Below are positions 7,529 through 14,668 of a DNA stretch of 33,013 bases, piece after piece. This stretch comes from an uncultured Dehalococcoidia bacterium (GTDB lineage: Bacteria; Chloroflexota; Dehalococcoidia; Lucifugimonadales; Australimonadaceae). Location: the NCBI GenBank assembly GCA_937901475.1, contig CALGTL010000146.1:1-33013 (forward strand), read 5' to 3'. Position 1 is the stretch's first letter. Every line of letters begins with the position of its first letter. The position numbers were made by a program, and so were the translations under genes. Below the pieces are notes generated by a model. It was not told the DNA's origin and did no database searches. It was given only the letters and a program-made list of their open reading frames with translations.

Positions 7529-8632
7529 CTAGGGTTTTGCTAGCTCGGCCCTTTTGCGATCGATGCCGGCAAGGAGGTCGTCGAATGACTTGCTAAAGGC
7601 GGTGAGTCCGTCAACGAGAAGGTTGGTGGTTATGAGGTCGAGATCAACCCCGACGCTTGCGATCGACTCAAGATGCTTCTTAGCACGCTGACCTGAGCCC
7701 GTGAGCGTGTCTGCCGATGTGCCATGATCTAGTATCGCATCGAGCGTCGCTGGAGGCACCGTGTTGACAGTGTCTTGGCCAATGAGATTGTCGACATAGA
7801 AAGTGTCCGGCAGCGCGGGGTCTTTGGTGCTGGTGCTGGCCCAAAGTGGACGCTGGGGCCTCGCCCCTTTAGAGAGAAGAGCTTTGAATCGGTCGCTGCT
7901 GGTTTCGCTTAGGAAAAATGCATACGCATTTTGGGCGTTTGCGATGGCGGTCTTGCCCATGAGATTCATTGCGTCGCCACCGATAGCTAGGAGCTCCGCA
8001 TCAACTGCCGTGTCGATGCGACTGACAAAGAAAGACGCGACCGAGGCAACCTTGGCGGGGTCCTTGCCGACGGCGACAAGGTCTTCGAGCCCGCTCATAT
8101 AGGCCTCGATTACTTTTTGATACATAGTGAGGGAGAAAATCAAAGTGACATTGACGTTAATGCCTTCACCAATGAGAGTGCGGACGGCCGAAACGCCAGG
8201 GCCAGTTGCCGGCACTTTAATCATCACATTAGGGCGACGTAGCATGGCGAACAGGCGTCGAGCTTCAGCGACGGTCCGCTTGCTGTCATGGGCTAGAGCA
8301 GGTGCCACCTCAAGGGACACGTAGCCGTCAAGCCCATCCGTGGAATCATAGATGGATCGTAGAATATCGGCGGCACCTTGAATGTCCTCGACCGCTAATG
8401 TCTCGAATATATCGATGGCGGGTTGATCACCATCAGGAACTTCGGTTAGAGCTGCATCGTAATCGGCGCTGGTGGTGATGGCCTTTTCGAAGATAGTGGG
8501 ATTGGATGTGAGCCCGGTGACCCCTTTTTTAACCAACCCTCCAAGTTGACCGGTAACCAGCATGGAGCGCTTGATGTAATCGACCCATGTTGACTGGCCG
8601 ATGGCCTGATTCTGGAGGATGATGTTTTCCAC
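7529..8632 (-). CDS. tal: Transaldolase (long, actinobacterial-type subfamily)
   Basis: Transfers a dihydroxyacetone unit between sugar phosphates in the non-oxidative pentose-phosphate pathway, through a Schiff base. The 367-residue length and the opening WVDYIKRSML, GLTSNPTIFEKAI match the long Tal subfamily of actinobacteria and cyanobacteria. The Schiff-base lysine is Lys139 in MIKVPATG; the preceding SLEVAP and following INVNVTLIFS are also family landmarks. It lies between rpiB (51 bases upstream) and gnd (15 bases downstream), in line with one pentose-phosphate transcript. The fusion with phosphoglucose isomerase seen in some relatives is absent. Confidence 0.96.
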   Translation of the reverse strand: MENIILQNQAIGQSTWVDYIKRSMLVTGQLGGLVKKGVTGLTSNPTIFEKAITTSADYDAALTEVPDGDQPAIDIFETLAVEDIQGAADILRSIYDSTDGLDGYVSLEVAPALAHDSKRTVAEARRLFAMLRRPNVMIKVPATGPGVSAVRTLIGEGINVNVTLIFSLTMYQKVIEAYMSGLEDLVAVGKDPAKVASVASFFVSRIDTAVDAELLAIGGDAMNLMGKTAIANAQNAYAFFLSETSSDRFKALLSKGARPQRPLWASTSTKDPALPDTFYVDNLIGQDTVNTVPPATLDAILDHGTSADTLTGSGQRAKKHLESIASVGVDLDLITTNLLVDGLTAFSKSFDDLLAGIDRKRAELAKP

Positions 8633-8683
8633 GAGCTCTCCAATCCTTGCCTAGGTGCCCGCTCGGCGGTGACGGGAGACGGC

Positions 8684-9133
8684 TTACCTGGATCCTTCGA
8701 TGACTATGACTTTTGCGAGGCGTCGAGCGTGGCGCTCTTCGCCGCTGAAGCGAGCGCCGAGAAATGCGAAGGAAATCTCGCGTGCAAGCTCGATACCTAT
8801 AATGCGCGCCCCCATGCAAAGGACATTCATGTCATCGTGCTCTACGCCTTGGTGAGCAGAGTAGGTGTCATGGCACATTGCAGAACGAACGCCATTGACC
8901 TTGTTGGCTGCGATACTGGCCCCGACTCCGCTACCGCACACGAGAATTCCTCGCTCGACTTGGCCGCCGGCGACGGCCCGAGCGACGGCTTCAGCGAAGT
9001 CCGGGTAGTCGTCGTTAGCATCGTAGATGTGGGCTCCGACCTCCATTACCTCAATGCCTTTGCTGGTGAGTATCTCGGATAATTGGTTTTTGAAATCGAA
9101 CCCAGCGTGGTCGGTCCCGAGTGCAATCTTCAC
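8684..9133 (-). CDS. rpiB: Ribose-5-phosphate isomerase B
   Basis: Interconverts ribulose-5-phosphate and ribose-5-phosphate. The 149-residue product has the RpiB/LacAB pattern: GTDHAGF with Asp8 and His9, the YPDFAEAVARAV helix, CGSGVGASIAANK with the catalytic Cys66, and EHDDMNVLCMGAR (98-110) with His99. The start is a GTG at 9133 preceded by AAGGAG six bases away. First gene of the rpiB-tal-gnd cluster, so ribulose-5-phosphate made by Gnd feeds directly to RpiB and Tal. No zwf, pgl or tkt is present in the window. Two inverted repeats lie 47-103 bases before the start codon. Confidence 0.96.
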   Translation of the reverse strand: MKIALGTDHAGFDFKNQLSEILTSKGIEVMEVGAHIYDANDDYPDFAEAVARAVAGGQVERGILVCGSGVGASIAANKVNGVRSAMCHDTYSAHQGVEHDDMNVLCMGARIIGIELAREISFAFLGARFSGEERHARRLAKVIVIEGSR

Positions 9134-9179
9134 GGTCGCTCCTTGAACTGGGTCGCGAAAATTCTAACTTCGCTTGCGG

Positions 9180-9236
9180 GTGCATATGGACATGCACAAG
9201 ACGGCGCAATCTTCGATATTGTCTTCGAACAATATC
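9180..9236. promoter_or_regulatory. Two inverted repeats upstream of rpiB (candidate operators)
   Basis: GTGCAT (9180-9185) faces ATGCAC (9192-9197) across six bases. GATATTGT (9215-9222) faces ACAATATC (9229-9236) across CTTCGA. Both are perfect and occupy the interval where the rpiB promoter should be. The second resembles a dimeric regulator site, but no regulator gene is next to it. Confidence 0.4.
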
Positions 9237-9556
9237 AAACGGATACGTGGTGTGTAAACGAGAGCATGGGTGCAAATGCGATAGGAACGAGCTAGCTGGG
9301 CGATGGGCCACGTGATCCGTTCATGAATAATTGGATTGTGAGTCCGTAGGGTGTTGAGAAAACGGAAAATGCAACGGACCAGAAGTCTCAATACATCCAA
9401 TTCAAGCGCGGCGTACATGAAGAGGAGTTTCTAAAGTTACATCACAATTAAAAGCGCAGTAAAATAAACATGAAACCGTGCAAAAACCTGTTCAATTAAG
9501 TAATGGCCAATATAAAAATCAAAGGGATAAGAATTTTTCAGAGTAAAGAGTATGTT
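9237..9556. other. Intergenic region, turning AT-rich
   Basis: About 320 bases between the rpiB control region and the stop of the small unknown gene. From about 9430 onward base composition falls sharply: the 60-base line starting 9481 has 16 G/C by hand count. Short open frames on both strands lack ribosome sites or recognisable content. Confidence 0.4.
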
Positions 9557-9856
9557 CTACGTAGTATTTTTAGAAGGGCGCCCACGTCGGCGATTCACGC
9601 TCTTTGGGTCGACCCAGAAATACACGTAATCACCGGTTTGTTTGATGATGAGCGTACGGTTGAACTGTTTGGCAGTTGCTCCCAGGCGACGCCTAATCGC
9701 ACCTAGCGTTTCACCTACACCTGCTGCTAGTCTGCCAGCTTTTCCAGCAGGGATTTGTTCGATAATTGATATATATTCGCGCAAGATACTTGCACGTTTT
9801 CCGGTTCCACTATGAAGTATCGCTGTCTCTATTGAAAGAAGGTCTAATTGAGGCAT
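9557..9856 (-). CDS. Small protein of unknown function with AT-hook-like C-terminus
   Basis: A 99-residue protein I do not recognise. It begins MPQLDLLSIETAIL and has a central Gly/Ala/Arg-rich segment (KAGRLAAGVGETLGAIRRRLGA). A more hydrophobic stretch with TGDYVYFWVD follows, and it ends in NRRRGRPSKNTT. RGRP flanked by basic residues is the core of an AT-hook, a minor-groove DNA-binding motif. GGAG stands eight bases before the ATG, which supports a real gene. It lies alone in an AT-rich island, the sort of DNA an AT-hook would favour. A role as a small DNA-binding or regulatory protein is inference from five residues and composition only. Confidence 0.6.
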   Translation of the reverse strand: MPQLDLLSIETAILHSGTGKRASILREYISIIEQIPAGKAGRLAAGVGETLGAIRRRLGATAKQFNRTLIIKQTGDYVYFWVDPKSVNRRRGRPSKNTT

Positions 9857-10403
9857 ATTGTTATCTCCAGGTGCTAATACTTGAACTTATTTATAATATA
9901 AGGACAGAATATCAGAGCTAATTTACCTCTTCAACATGACTGCTGTATAGCTAGCACAACTCTATTAAAAACGCTTACATTGGAGAGAGTCATAAGTAAT
10001 TTGTAAAAAGAAAAATGGAAAAAACAGGCAAATAAAAACCTTGAACAGGTTCAATATTTAAGAACAAAAAACAAAGAAATATTGAATTAATGCTTTCCTA
10101 GCGAGAGTGAATATAGTTTCATATTTTGCCGGTTTCCTACCTTTCCTGAGCTTCCCGCAGACGATCTACACGACAGAGGCAATGAACTCTATCAAGAGCA
10201 CCACTTCTGATTCGGGCGTGGCCGAGTGATAGGCGTTTACGGTATTGTGTGTGGTACCGGCGGTTGTCAGAGATACTGCTGCGCAATAGACCACTACTTC
10301 GACAGCGGAGTTAAACAGGGTTGCGCTTGTGCTAGTGGCGATGGCGCTACCACAGCCTCTGCCGCGTTTAGGATTGATGATCCGATAGAGGGGTAACTGA
10401 CCT
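9857..10403. other. AT-rich intergenic region with overlapping hairpins
   Basis: Nearly 550 bases with no supportable gene. Its left two thirds are very AT-rich: the 60-base lines starting 9961 and 10021 hold 16 and 15 G/C. It includes TTGAAC/GTTCAA (10041-10054) and a perfect 10-base inverted repeat (10050-10059 with 10077-10086), which share bases and so cannot form together. The right third returns to normal composition and leads into the TTG start of the amidohydrolase. Confidence 0.5.
10050..10086. repeat. Perfect inverted repeat in the AT-rich island
   Basis: TTCAATATTT (10050-10059) and AAATATTGAA (10077-10086) are perfect complements with a 17-base A-rich spacer. The left arm overlaps the short palindrome TTGAACAGGTTCAA (10041-10054). 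It may be a protein-binding site or a cruciform-prone element; no run of T follows directly, so it is not a standard terminator. Confidence 0.55.
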
Positions 10404-11201
10404 TTGACTACGCTTCCTTCATTTACCGTGGATGCTCACGCTCGACTTTCAGCCGAAGCTTATCGCGAATCCTGGGATGCCTATAAAGCTTCAATGGAAT
10501 CTAATTGCGTCGACCAGGTAGTTCTAGTTGGTGCACCAGATGCAGCTGCTTCGCGCTCATTGCTGGAGTTGGCTGGGACTGCTGGTGAAATCGCTGCTGT
10601 GGCGGTTTGGGTAGATGTGAAAGCGGAGGATTTAGGGGAGCAACTAGATGCCTTGAAAGCATCGCCCAAGCTGCGAAGCGTGGCCTTGCCGGTGCGGCAG
10701 GAGGCAGACAACCATTGGTTGGTCCAGGAAGAGACTCTACGCGGGCTCCGCTTGGTGGCTGATCGAGGACTGTGCTTGGATGTGGAGATTGAACCTCGCC
10801 AGCTACCATCGATAGGTGAGCTGGCGAAAGCAATCCCTGGGTTGCGTATCGTTGTTGCCCATATGGGGTCGCCGTTCATTGGGCGGAGCGAGCGTGAGCC
10901 GTGGGGTGTTCATATGCTGAACGTCGCGGCGCACAAGAATGTGTACTCCAAGGTGTCAGGTTTGGCGGCCTTGGATGTGCAACCGTGGAGCGTGGCGCAT
11001 CAGCGATTGTTCGTGGAGTCAATGGTGCGGATGTTTGGCTACGAGCGGTTGATGTTCGGAAGCGATTGGCCGGGCCATGTGGAGTTCGCTACGGAACAGC
11101 AGGTACGGGCTGCTGCTGCTGCTGCTGCTGGCCCGATGACAGTTACTCAACAAGAGAGCTTATTCGGGGGGGCCGCACGGAAATTTTACGGCATTTCGTA
11201 A
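10404..11201 (+). CDS. Amidohydrolase-2 family protein (TIM-barrel hydrolase)
   Basis: A 265-residue protein of the amidohydrolase-2/COG3618 group (lactonases, 2-pyrone-4,6-dicarboxylate hydrolases and relatives). The order of elements fits: a first strand FTVDAH at residues 7-12, a mid strand LCLDVEIEPRQLPSI (123-137), RIVVAHMGSPF with His153, and MFGSDWPGH with Asp221. The first strand normally carries an HxH metal site; here it reads DAHAR, keeping His12 but replacing the second His with Arg14, so metal binding may be reduced. Start is TTG, supported by GAGGGG about ten bases before. A (GCT)7 tract encodes seven alanines near the C-terminus. Stand-alone gene; substrate unknown. Confidence 0.78.
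   Translation: MTTLPSFTVDAHARLSAEAYRESWDAYKASMESNCVDQVVLVGAPDAAASRSLLELAGTAGEIAAVAVWVDVKAEDLGEQLDALKASPKLRSVALPVRQEADNHWLVQEETLRGLRLVADRGLCLDVEIEPRQLPSIGELAKAIPGLRIVVAHMGSPFIGRSEREPWGVHMLNVAAHKNVYSKVSGLAALDVQPWSVAHQRLFVESMVRMFGYERLMFGSDWPGHVEFATEQQVRAAAAAAAGPMTVTQQESLFGGAARKFYGIS
11109..11129 (+). repeat. (GCT)7 trinucleotide repeat within the amidohydrolase gene
   Basis: Seven perfect GCT units encode seven alanines between an Arg and a Gly near the C-terminus. Slippage here would change the alanine count without breaking the frame. Confidence 0.9.
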
Positions 11202-11672
11202 CATTTCTTTGTTTCTCATGAGTAAAAATGAGTAAAAAAATAGCCCGAACCGAATGCACCTTTAGAGTATCCCTAAATGGATTCAGGTTAATAACGATCC
11301 TAGTTGGTCGCGTTGATTAGAATCATTATCGAGATTTGACTGAAAGCTCATGGTAATCAACCGCGCCGGTCAAGCGGCTGAAGCAGTAGAGCACTAACGA
11401 ATCAATAGAGCGTTTGAAGGGAGTGCCTACCGACTTGACGAACGCCCAGGGCTTTCAACCGCACCTCACGCGGGTCAAGAATCCTGCACTAATCCCAACC
11501 CATAACCTGCAATCAACAAAGCTTCGTTTCACCAGAGAAGAGTTGTTACAAGTCGGTTACGGTATTGGCTGAACGGGCATTCACCTATTGTGGCGCACGT
11601 TCGTCTCCTCTAATCTGTTGAACATCACCAGTTTTGTAATTCCGTTTGGGCAACTAGTCAGGCGGATGAGTA
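11202..11672. other. Intergenic region upstream of glnII
   Basis: About 470 bases without a supportable gene. It opens with ATGAGTAAAAATGAGTAA, a short direct repeat with early stops. TTGATTA near 11312 and TAATCAA near 11354 are complementary but far apart. I found no recognisable glutamine riboswitch, and no clear promoter pair. It presumably carries the glnII control region. Confidence 0.4.
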
Positions 11673-11674
11673 AT

Positions 11675-11683
11675 GGAGGAGGG
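11675..11683 (+). promoter_or_regulatory. Ribosome binding site that sets the glnII start
   Basis: GGAGGAGGG precedes a GTG at 11688 by a normal distance (GGAGG core to GTG, eight bases). The site lies inside the first codons of the longer ATG frame at 11673, which has no ribosome site of its own, so GTG is the better start. Confidence 0.75.
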
Positions 11684-11687
11684 TACC

Positions 11688-12689
11688 GTGGCGATACTTG
11701 CTGAGTACATTTGGATAGACGGAACCGAGCCTACGCAAAAGATGAGGTCGAAGACCAAAGTCATGAAGGACGCTTCCAGCCTGCCTATTTGGGGCTTCGA
11801 TGGATCGAGCACCAATCAGGCTCCTGGGGACAAATCTGACTGTGTGCTGCAACCTGTGTTCTCTTGCCCGGACCCGATCCGCGGCGGCGAGAACATTTTG
11901 GTGCTGTGCGAAGTGTTTTATACGGACATGACTCCTCACTCTACTAATGCGCGGGCAGCAACCCGAGTATGGGCAGAGAAGCACGCTGACAAGGAGTTCT
12001 TGTTCGGGATTGAACAGGAGTACACGTTTTTCCAAGGCGAGCGCCCGTTGGGCTTCCCCGCAGAGGGTGGTTTCCCTGCGCCACAGGGCGGTTACTACTG
12101 TGGGGTAGGGGCGGATGAAGTGTTCGGCCGAGATGTGGTTGAGGCGCACTTGGAGGCTTGCTTGGACGCAGGGTTACACATCTCTGGCATAAACGCTGAA
12201 GTGATGCCTGGCCAATGGGAATTCCAAGTAGGACCTCTCGGGCCGCTGGAAGTTTCTGACGAACTGTGGGTAGCGCGCTACCTACTGTACAGAATTGGCG
12301 AAGAGTTCGAGGTTAGCGCAACACTGGACCCGAAGCCGGTGCGCGGTGACTGGAACGGCGCAGGCGCGCACACGAATTTCTCGACGAATGCGATGCGAGA
12401 GAGCTACCAGCCAAACATTGATGCGGCCGAGGCGCTAGGGACGAAGAGGGCCGAGCACATCGCTGTTTACGGCTCTGGGATTGAAGAGCGCTTGACCGGC
12501 CTGCACGAGACGGCTTCGTACAAGGACTATTCCTATGGCGTTTCCGATCGTGGTGCTTCTGTGCGTATTCCATGGCAGGTTGAGAAAGACGGCAAGGGTT
12601 ACATCGAAGACCGCCGTCCCAACGCTAACATGGATCCCTACAAGGTGACCGCACGGATCGTTGAGACGGTTGGCGACGCTGCTAAGTAG
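11688..12689 (+). CDS. glnII: Glutamine synthetase type II (eukaryote-like)
   Basis: Condenses ammonia with glutamate using ATP. At 333 residues from the GTG start it matches the short, decameric GSII class and not the 450-residue GlnA. Landmarks: LAEYIWIDG at the N-terminus, WGFDGSSTNQAPGDKSD (beta-grasp), FGIEQEYTF (metal-binding Glu), GQWEFQVGP, GDWNGAGAHTNFST (ammonia/ATP site), ETASYKDYSYGVSDRGASVRIP and the near-terminal DRRPNANMDPY. GSII lacks the adenylylated Tyr of GlnA, so control must be by other means. A frame from an ATG at 11673 would add five residues. A very long hairpin follows directly downstream. Among bacteria GSII is patchy, which hints at old lateral transfer, though composition here is ordinary. 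Confidence 0.96.
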   Translation: MAILAEYIWIDGTEPTQKMRSKTKVMKDASSLPIWGFDGSSTNQAPGDKSDCVLQPVFSCPDPIRGGENILVLCEVFYTDMTPHSTNARAATRVWAEKHADKEFLFGIEQEYTFFQGERPLGFPAEGGFPAPQGGYYCGVGADEVFGRDVVEAHLEACLDAGLHISGINAEVMPGQWEFQVGPLGPLEVSDELWVARYLLYRIGEEFEVSATLDPKPVRGDWNGAGAHTNFSTNAMRESYQPNIDAAEALGTKRAEHIAVYGSGIEERLTGLHETASYKDYSYGVSDRGASVRIPWQVEKDGKGYIEDRRPNANMDPYKVTARIVETVGDAAK

Positions 12690-12703
12690 CAAGTAAACTG
12701 ACC

Positions 12704-12761
12704 CCACACAGACGATGAGAGCGCTGAGACAACCGTCTTGGCGCTCTCATCGTCTGTGTGG
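12704..12761 (+). terminator. Very long hairpin between glnII and cyclophilin gene
   Basis: Perfect 21-base arms (12704-12724 and 12741-12761) enclose TG/TG, which can form two G-U wobble pairs in RNA, and AGAC/GTCT, giving a continuous 27-pair stem with an AACC loop. No T run follows, so it is not a textbook intrinsic terminator; RNA processing, 3'-end protection of the glnII message or attenuation of the downstream gene are alternatives. The arm ends 26 bases before the preferred cyclophilin start. Confidence 0.6.
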
Positions 12762-12787
12762 CATGCATATGGATGAGGAGCAAGAGG

Positions 12788-13465
12788 ATGGGTAGGCAGC
12801 GAAAGATAGAATGGTTAGGGCGATTAGGGATTGGCTTCGCGCTTATGATAGTGCTCCTGGCTTGCGAGGACCCTAATGGCGTAGCCGGTCTACCCGTTTC
12901 TGAGCCTGGAGCCGATGTCTCAGTATCAACACCAACAGGAGTGAAGAAAATGGCAAAGCAATATAACGCAGCCCCAGAAATGGCGCTGGACACAACAAAT
13001 TTGTACAAGGCGATTTTTAAGACAGCAAAAGGTGACATAACCGTGGACTTGTTTGCGGACAAGACTCCAGTCACGGTCAACAACTTCGTCTTCTTGGCAC
13101 GTGAAGGATTCTACGACAACACTGTGTTTCATCGCGTGCTTGCGGACTTTATGGCGCAGGGTGGTGATCCGACAGGTACCGGTTCAGGCGGGCCTGGTTA
13201 CCGCTTCGCGGATGAGTTTGACGCGAGCCTGAAGCACGACAAGCCGGGCATTCTGTCTATGGCAAATGCTGGACCAGGAACGAACGGGAGTCAGTTTTTC
13301 TTGACGTTTGTGCCGACGCCGCACTTGAACAATAAGCATTCGGTATTTGGTGAAGTGGTTGATGGCTTGGATGTGTTGTTGAGCCTGACGCTGCGTGACC
13401 CATCGGACCGCTCCTTCCCTGGTGATGCTTTGAGCACAATCGAAATTGTGGAGTCCACCCGTTAA
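12788..13465 (+). CDS. Cyclophilin-type peptidyl-prolyl isomerase, putative lipoprotein
   Basis: Catalyses cis-trans isomerisation of prolyl bonds. From the ATG at 12788 (GAGGAG at 12775-12780, seven-base spacing) it has 225 residues: a basic start, a hydrophobic [11 protein letters not shown] ending in a lipobox cysteine, a Ser/Thr/Pro linker, then the cyclophilin domain. [25 protein letters not shown] carries the catalytic Arg and FMAQGGD, followed by [20 protein letters not shown] and [15 protein letters not shown]. So it is predicted to be anchored outside the membrane. An internal ATG at 12950 with AGGAG would give a 171-residue cytosolic form that matches where free cyclophilins normally begin. 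The longer frame from GTG 12758 overlaps the hairpin and is unlikely. Confidence 0.92.
   Translation: MGRQRKIEWLGRLGIGFALMIVLLACEDPNGVAGLPVSEPGADVSVSTPTGVKKMAKQYNAAPEMALDTTNLYKAIFKTAKGDITVDLFADKTPVTVNNFVFLAREGFYDNTVFHRVLADFMAQGGDPTGTGSGGPGYRFADEFDASLKHDKPGILSMANAGPGTNGSQFFLTFVPTPHLNNKHSVFGEVVDGLDVLLSLTLRDPSDRSFPGDALSTIEIVESTR
12937..12952 (+). promoter_or_regulatory. Internal ribosome site and second start in the cyclophilin gene
   Basis: AGGAG (12937-12941) followed eight bases later by ATG (12950-12952), in frame with the lipoprotein. Initiation here would give [16 protein letters not shown] and then the domain, without the signal peptide. Confidence 0.5.
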
Positions 13466-13487
13466 TAGATAGGAATAAGTATTTGAT

Positions 13488-13534
13488 GACAAAAAAAGAG
13501 GCGCTCATATAAAAAGAGTGCCTCTTTTTTTGTC
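13488..13534. terminator. Bidirectional intrinsic terminator
   Basis: Nineteen-base arms (13488-13506 and 13516-13534) match except for one G-U/A-C position, around a nine-base loop. Each arm contains a run of seven A or T, so the hairpin has a U tail in both directions. It serves the convergent cyclophilin gene and the ComE-like gene. Confidence 0.9.
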
Positions 13535-13549
13535 AGTCTAAAACAGGAA

Positions 13550-14107
13550 TTAACCGGTGAAGGTGCGGCGAAGACGGAGAAGATTCTCCTCGACACTAAC
13601 AGGCGGGCGTGCGCCATGGCCTTGTTCTTCAATGTCCGCGACAATGCACCAAGGGCCTTCCTCGCGAATTGCACTATCGAGCGCGTCTTCGAAATCCTCA
13701 AGGGACGAAACCCGCACGACGCGGGCGATGCCTGATCCGCGAGCGATTTCTGCAAGATCAGTGCCCGTAGAAGTGTGAGTGGGCTGCCCGCCCGTCTCTG
13801 CCCACTGCTGATTGTCCATCACAATGTGAACAAGGTTCTTTGGATTCTGCCGGGCGATTGTACTAAGCGAGCCGAGGTTCATCAGCAGGGAGCCATCGCC
13901 GTCAATTACGTATACCTTCTTTTCCGGCGCCGCGAGCGCAACGCCCAAGCCGATGGAGGAGACCATACCCATGGCTCCCCACGTGTAGAAATTCGCGTCG
14001 CGTTGCTGAGCGTGATAGAGATCGAACGTGGCCGAACCAAGATTAGCGATGATGGGCTCATCGGTTACACGCTCGAGTAGGGCACGAATGCCGTCAGGAC
14101 GTAGCAC
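13550..14107 (-). CDS. ThDP-dependent decarboxylase, beta (PP-domain) subunit, ComE-like
   Basis: The 185-residue pyrophosphate-binding half of a split thiamine-diphosphate enzyme of the sulfopyruvate/phosphonopyruvate decarboxylase group. FYTWGAMGMVSSIGLGVALA is the typical entry. GDGSLLMNLGSLSTIA begins the GDG-to-N metal and ThDP motif, which ends in the VMDNQQWAETGGQPTHT segment. Starting at GTG 14107 it overlaps the alpha-subunit gene by 14 bases, so the two are translated together. No PEP mutase, comA-C or phosphonate genes are nearby, so whether the substrate is sulfopyruvate (sulfonate breakdown), phosphonopyruvate or another 2-oxoacid is open. It ends at the shared terminator with the cyclophilin gene. 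Confidence 0.85.
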   Translation of the reverse strand: MLRPDGIRALLERVTDEPIIANLGSATFDLYHAQQRDANFYTWGAMGMVSSIGLGVALAAPEKKVYVIDGDGSLLMNLGSLSTIARQNPKNLVHIVMDNQQWAETGGQPTHTSTGTDLAEIARGSGIARVVRVSSLEDFEDALDSAIREEGPWCIVADIEEQGHGARPPVSVEENLLRLRRTFTG

Positions 14108-14606
14108 GTTTTGCTCCTACGAGTTGGGAGTAAAGAAGGACTGCAACCGGCATGCGCGAAGCGAAGGATAACTCCAAGGCACCGTCGACGTACGAAGTGA
14201 CGTCGGTCTCGTTGATGGGAGCAAAGTGCTGGATATTCATGGCGTCAAGGAATCCTGGAATCGGGTGCGCGGACGGAATTTGTACGGGATTGAACTCGCC
14301 GAGCCCTCCACGCATACCGACGAAAACAGGCACGGGAATTTTGTGGGATACGGCGAGCTGCGCGAGGGAGTTTATAGTGTTGCCAAACCCACTGCTTTGT
14401 ACGAAAACCGCAGCTCGCTTCCCTGCGGCATAGGCGCCTGCGGCAACGGCGATAGCTTCTTCCTCACGCGCCACGGGTACAGTGTGAAAGGCAGGATCTT
14501 GCTCAAGCTTACTCAGCACCTGCCAGCCGATCGCGTCAGGTACGTAAGGGATCAGCCAGACATCATGAGATTTTAAACTTTCAACGATTGCGTCAGTCCA
14601 GTGCAT
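14094..14606 (-). CDS. ThDP-dependent decarboxylase, alpha (PYR-domain) subunit, ComD-like
   Basis: The partner half, about 170 residues, holding the pyrimidine-binding domain. VAREEEAIAVAAGAYAAGK contains the Glu that activates ThDP; VFVQSSGFGNTINSL and GMRGGLGEFNP are typical of ComD and the N-terminal half of phosphonopyruvate decarboxylase. I place the start at ATG 14606 (MHWTDAIVESLKSHDV), where relatives begin, which leaves a 62-base gap to the divergent recQ. The frame is also open to an ATG at 14645 with AAGGGG three bases before it; neither start has an ideal ribosome site. Functional only together with the ComE-like subunit just downstream. Confidence 0.82.
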   Translation of the reverse strand: MHWTDAIVESLKSHDVWLIPYVPDAIGWQVLSKLEQDPAFHTVPVAREEEAIAVAAGAYAAGKRAAVFVQSSGFGNTINSLAQLAVSHKIPVPVFVGMRGGLGEFNPVQIPSAHPIPGFLDAMNIQHFAPINETDVTSYVDGALELSFASRMPVAVLLYSQLVGAKRATS

Positions 14607-14668
14607 TGCTGCGGCATTATGCCACCTGCTGACTAGGCGTGCCATTCGCCCCTTGTGGAAGATGCGTG

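Noticed and set aside
10213-10240. tRNA-like string (GTGGCCGAGTGATAGGCG) resembling the D arm of a serine or leucine tRNA
   Set aside because: No matching anticodon stem, T arm (TTCGA) or acceptor partner follows within 100 bases.
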